Origin: Anoplopoma fimbria
Taxonomy: Eukaryota > Chordata > Actinopteri > Perciformes > Anoplopomatidae
Reading direction: 5' to 3'
NCBI RefSeq assembly: GCF_027596085.1
Contig: NC_072467.1
Span: 7,617,476-7,681,475, forward strand
Length of the DNA: 64,000 bases
The notes beneath the pieces were generated by a model. It was not told the DNA's origin and made no database searches. It was given only the letters and a program-made list of their open reading frames with translations. Both the position numbers and the translations under genes were made by a program. Positions 55,101 to 64,000 of the stretch are shown here, piece by piece (position 1 is the first letter of the stretch; each line of letters opens with the position of its first letter).

Positions 55101-56188
55101 TCAAACAGCCTAAAAGAGAAACTGCTAGGAAATTTGACTCAAGGTCCACTTAACTTACCATGCAAAAAATATAAAGTAACAGCTGAAATTATTGCTTTTT
55201 TAGGACATCATTTCTGTGGATATTGTGTAATAGTCACATTTTCTGTGGTTATCTTGCTTCCTTCCCTATTGCTCACCGATACGCACCAAAATGGAAATGC
55301 GCTTTTACTTATTGCTCTCATCCTTGTTGTTATAAGGTTCTGCTGCATCAAATAAAGCTGATTAAGTACCACTATCTGAAAGGAAAAAAAAGAACTACAT
55401 GACGGTTACATAACTGTTAGGGATATCTGTGTGTTGTGGTCGGCCGGTTCCTTCTGAGAGAGACAGAACAACATTTGAGCAGGAAAAGTAAAGTTTCATT
55501 TCTTTGGATCCTGAACGGAAAGACTGAGTCAGAGATAGAAATAAAGGAAAAGCGGTTTGGAGATAGTGATACGAAGGGGAGAAATAAAAATGATTCTAAA
55601 ATGATCAATGGAGACACCAGAAACATAAAGAGAGAGGAAGAAAGTGGAAATGTGTATCCACATCCACATATGGACTTGTGCATGTGTGTGTAGGAGGTGG
55701 TCTATTATCTTAATGTCTGGCAGAAATTATATTTGATTTTAATCTCTGATGCTCACTTCATGAAGGCCAGCATGGAAAAAGCAGATATGAAGAGACAGTA
55801 GATAAATTACTTTTATTGGAAACTAAAAAAAGCTAGGTGATGTCTAAGTTAGAGCTATCACACTCTCATTTATCATACAGCCTGCTGTGAAAACAAAAAG
55901 TATCTCTCCAAGCCCTTATTTGTAATGATGAGTTGTGGAAACTTTGATGAGAGAAAAGGTATTTGTCTGATGTAAACATACAGTAACTGTATCTGCATGT
56001 GAATGGGGCCCTCTGAGTATGAATAACTCCCATATTAAAGGAATAAGAGGAATGTTCCACTCACATATTTTTTACCTTCAAATATGAAAATAGATTTTGG
56101 GGTAAAAAAAGCAACAAAAAAAAGTTTGCTAATACCCAAATAGGATGATACAGAACAGAATATAAGCATTCAAATTACAACGATCATA

Positions 56189-56264
<76 letters not shown>

Positions 56265-59200
56265 TGTGTGATAAAATAGTAATAAAGTAGCCAGAACTAA
56301 AGCTCAACTTGACACTAAATATATAAATATATAGTACGATAATAAACAACAAAAACGTTCATTTTTATTTATGTATTTAGACTTACTGAATTCAAATTAA
56401 AGGGTTACAAATAGACTAGCTATGATTTAATGAATAAGATAACTGAAATAAATTTCATTGTTAATATTTGTATATGTAAATTAAATTATTCAAATATCTT
56501 TTTTATTTCAAATACTGACCTGACCCTATATGGACACTTTAGAGCAGTAATGAAGGTAACTACATGAAGTAACAAAATAAACTTTGAGTGTGTCTACAGC
56601 CAACAGGCAGCACCTGGTTACTGTCATGTGATTTGACCAAGTGCACTCTTTTTTTCCCCAAAGTATAGCTACCTACCATATATCTATACTTTTTCTGCTT
56701 ACATTTGCTCACTGAAACCTCTTGTACATTGTATCCTTAAGACCTCCAGTTGAGTAAATGGATGTATAAGCCCCCAAAGCTTTGGGGCAACTTAGTCCCC
56801 TCTTATATTTTTAATGCAGGATGTAGCTTCAGTGATATCTAATCTGTTCTTAGTAGACCAGTTGTTTTTGTATGGATAAAGACAGGTGGGGCTATGACAA
56901 GTTCCTCCAGTTGGCAACAATCTCAAATGTCACTCCACCGCACAGCTGCATATATCTTTACCCCTTGACTCTCCGCTTTACATTGCTACTTCTTCTTTAT
57001 TTTGCTACTTTTTGCTCTCTTTTCTTAATTCGGTTTAATATAAACTATTACAGTAGAGTATGCATTCATTCTGTTGCTCTGTGGCTCTATGTTTCAGTCC
57101 GTTTGTCTTGATCTTTAACCGTCCCCAGGAGTCCCCTAAGCTTAGTCAGTCACAGCTCCATGTTGCCCACCACATTCATAATGTGCTCCAATGCCTAACT
57201 AGAGTCAGTGAAGACAGGTCCCATGCACACACACACACACACGCACACACGCACGCGCACACACACATGCACGCACGCACGCATACACACACACAGCAGT
57301 GTCAGTGGGGTTACACAGCTGTTAATATTGCAGTAAAATGCTGTTTGTTTTTCACAGTGCAGATTTAAAAAATAAGGCGGCATCATTAAGATTTATGCCG
57401 AAACACAGATTTGTCAGTCCATTGATAATATATGCCTTTCACTAAAATGATTAAGACATGTGGTGACTCTTTTATTACCACTGGAGTGCTGCCTTTCATG
57501 AATCTGTTTTGAGCAAAACAAACATACCACAGTTCTCTTTTCATCCAATAGAAACTGAAGCCGCACACCTGCAACTCATTTAGAAATGGGGCGAAATTAT
57601 GATCATAAATGAAAATTGGCTTTGTTAGTGTCAAACATGGTCAATCCAGCTTCTCTCATTTGATTGAAAGAAGATGAGATATGATTGAATGAGAAGTGTA
57701 AACTCACATAAATGTATACAGTGAATGTTTTAAGTTTAATACACTTTTGTGTACAGTCACTGTGTGTCAATGAAATACAAATGTTTTTTTTAAATTACAT
57801 TCAGTCTTCATTAAAAAAAAAAAGAATAGTTTTGGACGTTTTCTTTATTTAACGTGCTGTAAGTGATTTTTACTCTGCATTCAATTAGATTTGGTCGGCT
57901 AACATGCAAAAATAATAATAAAGTTTCACTGCCAAAACTAGGAAAAAGTCAATAATCTGATTAAGCCTTCACACAGTTGCATAAACCCACAGTTTCCCAT
58001 AATGACCCTGTTTACTATCTTCACATAACGGTGGATTGTTTTTCTCCACAAAAGCTGCTGTAATTGTTTCCTGTCCCACAACAATAACACAGTTATGACT
58101 CTACCACATCATGCTATTTGTCGCATATTGCAGTTTAAAATGAGATGCTGCAGTTATTACTTTTGTCAGAGCTGTTGGAAAAAAGAGGATGGCAAGTGCA
58201 GATGTTGCACACTGACATTCTGATGTTTACAGATGAAGGTAAGGAGAGGTAATGGTGGTCAAACCAGTCCGATGTGCACACGAGCACAGATACGTGTGGT
58301 TATTTTGCAGGAGGCTGGAGCTGCGTATACAGGATTTCATCAATGATGAATTCAAGGTAACCAGCGGATCTGATGTGTGATATTTCAATGCGCATAACAC
58401 AAAAAAGAGACTGTAAATAGACCATGTAACTACACCTGAAATGAGGGGCTCAATCAATCCCCATACAGGATACAAACTGTTGTGGATGCCAGTAATTATC
58501 AGACAACTGAAACTGTGTTTTGTATTCTTGTTCTACAAAATGAAAATGAAACATGCAGTATATAAAAACTATTTGTCGGACTATGAAAGGTGCCCAAGCA
58601 GCACAAGTATGTTTTGGTGTCGGTCTTAATGTTACATCAAAGTAACATCATTGGATTGTACAGCAGTAGATATATTGTGCTTATCCTCCCACAGGGGCTT
58701 ATAGTGAATCACACCAAGATACCAAGTTTATGTCACTGCAGTTAAAAATAAATAGCACTTTTGTAACCGCAACACAAGTCTGATGGTTAAACCCTTAGTT
58801 TGGGTGATGAAATGTTCTTGACACGTTAGCTAAATCTGAGGCACAACAGTCTACATTGTTGATCTCTTAAATACATTTAACTCATAAGCTGCATGCATGA
58901 GAGAAGAAGGACAGTCCAAATGAATTAAGAAGATTTATCAATAGTCATTTTCACTGATCCAAGGAACAGGAAAGCAGCCAAGTAAAAATTGCAATACGTC
59001 TTCAGTTGTGAAAAACAATTCTCATGAGGCACATTATGTAAATCTAAGAAGTAAACAAAAACATCCTTGACCTTTAAAGCAAGATATCATGTTAAATAAA
59101 CCTTTAATGATCCCATAGGCATCGCTGTCATTGCTGAGCATCAGTTTCTCGATTTGGGGTTATGTTCAGTGTGTGTCTGTGAGTGGTTACTTGGCAACGT

Positions 59201-62200
59201 TCAAACAGTTGTTCTCATCGGGATCCCACCTCATCTGTGTTTTTTTTTTTTCTCTGTTCAAAGCTAAACGGAGAAACAAAGGGTTATAGGGTCCTGGTCA
59301 TTACTGCCGTCCTCTCACAAGGTGGAAAAGGGATTTAAGTCATGTGACTCTCTTGTTAATCCTGCCACTGTGTTACATAACATCCCCAAATGTGTATGGG
59401 TGCACGTGCGTGTGCATGTTTGCATTTGTTTCTGTCAGTATGTGAATGTATGTGTGCGTGAGACTGCTGCAAACAATCAACAAAGTGATAATAGGCGATT
59501 GTTTTTTGTCACCTCATTGGCTGATGTCTCACCCATTTGCCCTGATCGCTGTTTGGCACTTTAACTTGGTAGCTACACTTTGCACACACACGTACAAACA
59601 TGCACAGGATTCCTTAAAAAATAACATGTTGCAATGTGCATGTCTGTAACACGAGATTTGAAAATGTCTGATTGTAAAAAAAATAGTTTTCTTTTCATCT
59701 GAAATCATTCAAGATGAAGAAGCTCAGTAAGCAAACTCAACACAAACACAACTTGATAGCAAAGTCCCTAGAGGTTACAGTAACGCTATACCCGCTACCA
59801 ACCAACACACATGTACACACACACCACACGTTCCTCATCAGTCACATTAACCATTCACATCCAACAGTGGTCCCTGCCCCCTACCGCCCCCAGGATAAAA
59901 TCTAACACCCTCAAAATAACCTGATGCGTTATAAGAGTCAGCAGGGCCATCATCCAACCTGCCCCTTTAATAAAAACAAAAGGCAATTACCCCGGTATCC
60001 CTAAGAGTTAATTTAAGATGCTGAAGGTGGTTTGTCTCCCTTTGTAGTCTAATCTCTAAATTAATAAAGTGAGATGCCACAGATAGTATCGTGTTGCATT
60101 CTTTTAGCGGGATGGACGTCCTGTCCGGTCAGTGGTGTGTGTTTTTTGGGGATGCTCTTTCTAGAGGGGGTCGGACAATTTTTCTCAGCTCAAACACAAA
60201 CAAACACGTCCATGAGGGGGGTGGTAAGAAAACACTACAGAATCCACAGGGCTTCCCTCACGCCCTGGGATTCACGCCACACATCGTACACCCGCTGATG
60301 AGGGGTCAGATTTCCAAAGCCCTTGTGCTAACCCTGCACCAATGGCAAGTGTGGAATAACAGCTGACAATGTGTCATCTGACAGATTTAAAAAAGGTCTT
60401 TCTTATTGTAACAGACCAAGGTGTGAAGAGGAACTTACTGCTAATGACATAGCCTCCACCAGCAGTAAATCTCAGCTGATGCAAATGATTCGTTCCGACA
60501 TGGACCTCTCACCTGAAGAGCCCAGGAAGTAGCGTTCAAGGGCAGAGCCAAAACCAGAGGGATTGTCCTTAAGATCGCTCACAATGAAGGGCTGCGTGGT
60601 GGCGTTCTGATTGTTGATCGGCCATGTCTGACCCCGGACACTGGCGCCGCCGTACCAGGACACGTTGGTCATGGAGAAGCAGTCCTGAAAGGATGCACAA
60701 AAACAAAAAAACTGTGTGAAAAAGAAACTTTTCAAATCATGAAGACAGCAACTAAACATATCAAATGAATGCTGACTGGATAAAAGAAATGTGTGGGAGG
60801 GTTGAAAATTTAAAAAGATGATAGAAGATAGTGCAGGTTTAATTTGTTTAAAAAGATAATGCAAATGCTTTAAGCAGACTTAATAAATAATTACCATAAA
60901 TTCCATTTATGAGTGGATATAAGGTGAATTTCACTGTATTGTGTTTCCAGGGTCTGATGTCTTGGATAATTTAGGAAAAATGTCCCCAGGAGGGATTGAA
61001 GGATGAAAACGTGCCCTTCCTCAGAGCGCCTTTACGCATGGGGGACAAATGCGCAAACCGGCAGCTCATTTATTTCACAATCAGCAAATATGGGCTCTGC
61101 TAAGGAGCTTCAAAACAGGTGCCAACTGGTCACCTGAGAAGCGCCGGGCAGGATTTGGGAAATTGAAAAAAATAAATAAAGGCGTCTTTAGTTTGGAAAG
61201 ATTTTCTGTGAGCAGTCGCGCCACATGACAGGGAGTTATGGAGAGGAATGTTCCAGTGGGGACAGATTAACCTCCCCAAACAACCCAATAGTTAAATGCA
61301 TTTGCTAATTAAGCTGCGGGGGAAAGTACAGTAAGTACTGTGCATGTGAAAAAAAGCATAACAACTGTGACGAAGCAGATTTAACACGAATGTCCACTCA
61401 GTTCCGTTCAATCGAGGGCTATAAAGAGGAGAAGGACATGTCAGATCAAATGAGTCAATCAAGCGTCGTGATTGTATTTTATTTTGAATAATTTAATAGG
61501 ATGTCGTAGTTTCTTCAGAAATGTAATTTCTACAAATCCAACAAAAATGAAATTGACCTTACATCATTGCAGGCTTATTTATTCATTTGAATCAAAAATG
61601 AGCCAACATATTTATGAATTTAGATTAAACACCGTCTGCTTTTTAGACGGTTATTTGATTTCATTTGAATGTAGTCTCTAGTGATTTAAAAATGAACAAT
61701 TCGGTAGTGGCTGAAATCAGGGACATTTATGTAAAATGTGTAACTGATTTATATGAGGGGCAAAAAGCCTGATATCATGTTTTTTTTTAAAAGTGAACAA
61801 GGGCCTTCTGCAAATATATGTTTTGTGCATTAATATGAAGACAATCATGCACGGTCACAAGACAATGGATACTGAGTAAACAGTCATTTGAGGCATGAAA
61901 GCTCCAAGTGCAAAACTGCTTTTTTTTGCACATAGCATTGTGCGTAAAATGGCATTTGATTAAGACTGACCGTGTTTAGTGCGATTTAGAGAAACCCTAC
62001 CTTCAGCTCCACATGACAGTGAACCGGCGTCCAAGTCATACTGTAGCACTCCGTCTCCGTCTCCTCATCCACCTCCAGCGAGATCTTAACCTCGGCCACC
62101 GAGTCCCACGTATAGCAGAACTCCGTCTTATTCAGCCAGCACAGGTTCCTCACGAAGGGAACCTCGACGTCGGGGTTCCCCACGTTCCCGACGTCTATCT

Positions 62201-62471
62201 CCACATAGGTCTTGTCCTCCGTTAGGGTCTGTATGACCAGCGAGTGGGTTCTTCTCTCCCAGATCAGTCCGCTAAAAGTCCCCCTAAGGATCCAGTTCTT
62301 GTTGGGCTGGTCCACCACCTGCCAATATATGATCCCGATGGTCATGACAAAGAAGACGGCCACCCCGAGACAGGCAATAGCTCCTTTCCAGGTCTCGTTC
62401 ATCTCCTTCAATCCGGTGTCCCATGTTACCTCTGGGATGGGGCTGGGGTTCCTATTTCGAGCGTGGGGCAT
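41863..62471 (-). CDS. GH31-family type II membrane glycosidase-like protein (MYORG / SITS-binding-protein-like), complete
   Basis: Ten coding exons on the minus strand join without frame breaks: 62471-62001, 60684-60513, 49525-49318, 49104-48954, 46522-46325, 45954-45686, 45540-45404, 44291-44170, 42343-42164 and 42036-41863, giving about 693 residues. The layout is a short cytosolic head (MPHARNRNPSP...), one membrane anchor at about residues 30-52 (AIACLGVAVFFVMTIGIIYW), then a lumenal or extracellular part with sequons such as NKT, NVS, NAT and NIS. Blocks such as WYGGASVRGQTWPI, FGSALERYFL, IRWLEITAFLPVISF, YPIYRPMWWLSP, FLIGDEVLVAPVLEKGAVQR and RDIYLPDGGFQW match MYORG (formerly KIAA1161), a GH31 protein of 714 residues. 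The GH31 catalytic aspartates look substituted (see the findings). A receptor or binding role, as proposed for SITS-binding protein, is therefore an alternative to glycosidase activity. I am sure of the family but not of the exact orthologue. Confidence 0.9.
45686..45954 (-). CDS. GH31-like exon covering the usual nucleophile position
   Basis: Encodes residues 401-490 (IPVMSQWRGKFC...). The segment GMEYVMLEGGEGNLF aligns with the strand that in MYORG carries the nucleophile in KFDAGE. Here the Asp position is Glu445 in a Leu-Glu-Gly-Gly context. Acceptor ccttgag, donor ACACG/gtaacg. Confidence 0.85.
52121..52194. repeat. (GT)n microsatellite
   Basis: Thirty-seven GT units, preceded by a short GC-interrupted GT stretch. 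Confidence 0.97.
52930..54885 (+). mobile_element. 5'-truncated L2/CR1-type non-LTR retrotransposon
   Basis: A plus-strand LINE fragment, antisense to the GH31-like gene. It carries an open reverse-transcriptase frame, a short 3' UTR, the typical fish LINE tail (atttcccccatggggatcaa followed by taaagg) and a terminal (TAA)n tract at 54863-54882. The endonuclease domain of full-length L2/CR1 elements is absent, consistent with 5' truncation during insertion. The exact 5' end and a target-site duplication could not be fixed. Confidence 0.85.
52944..54689 (+). CDS. Reverse transcriptase ORF of the L2/CR1-type LINE (581 codons, truncated at 5' end)
   Basis: A Pro/Ser/Thr-rich leader (residues about 25-120) precedes a reverse transcriptase. 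Motifs in order are ISKASGPDDISPRLLK (about 130), PVPKKSRPSGLNDYRPVALT (about 175), VMFFDFSSAFNTI (first catalytic Asp), APQGTVLAPFLFTLY and FSDDSS (catalytic Asp pair). Then come the thumb-like LKLNISKTKELVVDY and YKYLGVQINNKLDW, and the C-terminal SRTERFRRSFVPTAIRLYN typical of fish L2-like elements. There is no frameshift or stop, so the copy is young or lightly mutated. The annotated Met is just the first in the open frame; the natural ORF2 would start further upstream with an endonuclease. Confidence 0.88.
   Translation: MSNTWAARFPSTCTLDFFENLFLSPPNTSPPIHTSAGVSAPPPIYTSATSPSLSRLLGPEDAPDSPTSPLQTNISTDVDQDSPSLPPSPPTTVHPRPGAHSSLQTPSPPSPTFTTIQVQHQLSRLQISKASGPDDISPRLLKVCAGQLAAPLRHLFNLSLRLKKVPTIWKTSCIVPVPKKSRPSGLNDYRPVALTSHVMKTLERLVLWHLRTQLTAFLDPLQFAYLPHIGVEDSIIYLTHKALSHLEKLGSTVRVMFFDFSSAFNTIQPSLLREKLLEMNLHPDTTSWITDYLTGRPQYVRVDGCVSESVISNTRAPQGTVLAPFLFTLYTSDFRFNSGSCHLQKFSDDSSIVGCITRDNEEEYRGLIESFITWCSNNHLKLNISKTKELVVDYQRNRSPPVPVFIQGGEVERVESYKYLGVQINNKLDWTHNTDALYRKGQSRLFFLRRLRSFNVCNKLLKAFYQSVVASALFFAVVCWGGGIRTGDANKLNKLVRKASSVVGLELDSLESVGERRMKAKLRAILDNPSHPLHEELWQLGSSFSHRLILPKSRTERFRRSFVPTAIRLYNNSGDHSLSSC
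56191..56270. repeat. (TG)n microsatellite
   Basis: Forty TG units with one TT interruption near 56261. Confidence 0.96.
57222..57296. repeat. Compound (AC)/(GCAC) microsatellite
   Basis: AC units interrupted by gcac and atgc blocks. It gives a Thr/His-rich pseudo-frame. Confidence 0.93.
62001..62471 (-). CDS. First coding exon of the GH31-like gene (membrane anchor and N-terminal lumenal part)
   Basis: Encodes residues 1-157. The start Met at 62471 is the first in an exon whose acceptor (cactgtag) lies at 62578-62577. The donor AAG/gtaggg is at 62000. The Asn-Lys-Thr sequon and several Cys suggest the segment after the anchor is lumenal. Confidence 0.9.
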
Positions 62472-62751
62472 GTTGTCTTTGAGATCAACAAAGAATCAAA
62501 CACAAAAAAATCTGCAGAAATCTCTGTGCGTCAAAAATGTCTGTTGCTTCATCATGTCATGGTGTTTTCAGTGAGGCTACAGTGTAAACCAAGCCTACTC
62601 TTTATCTTTACACCGCTTACACTGTTGTTGTTTTTGCGCAATTGTGCCTGCAACAGTGACCTGCCATGTGAAGAAAGCTGTGAGAAAAAAAAAAAAATCC
62701 AAGCGAGGAAATAAAACAGTATGAATGAATAAGTGACTTACCACATACTGC

Positions 62752-62860
62752 TGCTGTTTTAAAAGAGTTGCATTTTGCAAGTTGCATTGGCTGCAGTGAG
62801 CTCGTGAGCAGCCCCAAGCCGGGTTTGGCAGCAGTGCCTACGAATAGCTCCTAAGACGCT
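62752..62860 (-). other. Probable 5' UTR exon of the GH31-like gene
   Basis: A strong minus-strand donor (TATGTG/gtaagt) at 62751 pairs with the acceptor before 62576, making a 175-nt intron. The upstream limit is unknown. CpG-containing sequence at 62830-63070 could be the promoter. Confidence 0.45.
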
Positions 62861-64000
62861 GTCTTGCTTGCCCTGCACTTTCTGACGTAACGCCGGGTTG
62901 TTTCTTCAGAGGAAAGGTAGAGAGAGGGAAGTGGGGGATCAGGAGGGTTTGGCTGAGCCTTGGAACTGCCCGCCGGGGCGAGGAGGCCACGGACAGCCTG
63001 AAAGGGAGGGATCCCCATGCGTGCTTGCAAACTCTCCGTGCGTAAAGACTGAGGAGACTTGACATCCAGTGATTTGGTAGACGGGCAGGGCGTCATTTGC
63101 CTTGCCCTTATCCAAATTTGATCATGTGGTGTTTCATATTTTAATGGTGAGCAAAGAGTGAAGGTCTGAAACTGATTTCGAAATCACAAGTATCTTAACA
63201 TTGGAAAAGTTAAGTCTAAGCGAAGTCCTCATGCCATGTGTGTGTTTAAATGAATTGGCTACATCTAAGGGCTTATTGATCAAACTGGCCAAGAGGTAAA
63301 TAAAACATTTCCAGTGTTTATTAATTGTTTTACTAGTCCCAAGAATTAGAGAATTTAGTTGGTTATGAAGATTTGGTTTGCATGTTGAGGTTAAAATGGC
63401 TTTGAGACAGTTTACTTTGACAGTTCTGCTAGGTTGACAGTGTGATGAACCACCTGTCATTCAGCAAACTACCCCGCTGAAGCTCCACGGCCAGTACTCT
63501 CTACTCACCATGACCATGTATCTATAACCATAACTTAGTATTCAATTATTTCATTTTAGATTACTTTAATTTGCTTTTACTATATCATTTTAATCTCACA
63601 AAAAATTGTTTTACAGTGTTATCACAATTTCAGGATATGTTATGCAAATATTTATGGTTTGTTAACAGCCTTAAATAACAGAAATCAGCGTCTCAACATG
63701 TTGCAAGTGACACAGTCTTGACATAATTTGCAGCAATAGTTTAGCCAAACTACACTGAGAATCAAATATGTTGTATGTAATTGCTTGTGCTTTAGGAGAA
63801 TCACATACAACAAAAAACTAAATGTAAAGCAATTCAAGAATCTTCAGGGAGTGTTGTGATCAATATTTATATCAACATTATAGACTTTGTGAGGTTTCAT
63901 TTACTGTGTGGCTCATGGGGAGTGAGCCACACAGGCAGGCATGTTGTTTATGAGTGCCTCAAGGCTAGCTGGGAATGGTCTGATTGGTCGAAGGCGGCAT
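62861..64000. other. Right-hand flank, no gene recognised
   Basis: CpG-containing DNA up to about 63070 that may belong to the GH31-like promoter, then AT-rich sequence. A 12-bp inverted repeat with a 7-nt loop sits at 63904-63934 (ctgtgtggctca / tgagccacacag). Confidence 0.45.

Larger units (their letters stand above)
42344..60512 (-). other. Introns of the GH31-like gene
   Basis: Introns of 114 bp to 11 kb. The largest (49526-60512) holds an L2/CR1-type LINE (about 52930-54885) and GT/AC microsatellites (52121-52194, 56191-56270, 57222-57296). The others are AT-rich and contain nothing I can name. Confidence 0.55.

Noticed and set aside
62244..62714. 156-codon plus-strand frame opposite the first GH31-like exon
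   Set aside because: Shadow frame of a real exon with clear homology on the other strand.

Overview
The window is nuclear DNA of a ray-finned fish, most likely a percomorph teleost. The genes have many short exons with canonical GT/AG borders, long AT-rich introns and many (GT/CA)n microsatellites. Several dispersed repeats resemble families I know from percomorph genomes, recalled without a database search. There are no prokaryotic features.

Three protein genes can be supported. (1) Minus strand, 869-2754 with a probable 5' exon at 14878-14914: the N-terminal part of a USP6NL/RN-tre-like RabGAP. The gene runs off the left edge, so only about 160 residues before and at the start of the TBC domain are present. 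(2) Plus strand, 21230 to about 36230: a complete carnitine palmitoyltransferase 1A gene (cpt1a). I could join 18 coding exons plus one alternative exon into an uninterrupted frame of 770 or 769 residues. (3) Minus strand, 41863-62471 (5' UTR to about 62850, 3' UTR to about 39430): a complete ten-coding-exon gene for a type II membrane glycoside-hydrolase family 31 (GH31) protein of about 693 residues. It resembles MYORG and SITS-binding protein, and both expected catalytic carboxylates seem to be missing.

Layout: 1-868 is an intron of the first gene with a GT microsatellite. 2.8-14.9 kb is its large first intron, with dispersed repeats, a possible solo LTR, a GATA microsatellite and a perfect 28-bp inverted repeat. 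14.7-15.3 kb is its CpG-rich promoter area. 15.3-21.2 kb is the head-to-head spacer and cpt1a 5' region, with a dispersed repeat, a minisatellite abutting a Tc1-like MITE, a candidate noncoding exon and a DR1 motif. 21.2-36.2 kb is cpt1a. 36.2-39.4 kb is the tail-to-tail spacer with old repeats. 39.4-62.9 kb is the GH31-like gene; its largest intron holds a 5'-truncated L2/CR1-type LINE with an open 581-codon reverse-transcriptase frame. 62.9-64 kb shows no gene.

The three genes share no obvious pathway: vesicle traffic, mitochondrial fatty-acid import and a surface or lumenal glycosidase-like protein. The most interesting signal is inside cpt1a. Two adjacent homologous exons (88 and 85 nt) have identical phases and can only be used one at a time without a frameshift. 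They would give two CPT1A isoforms differing in a roughly 30-residue segment of the catalytic domain.
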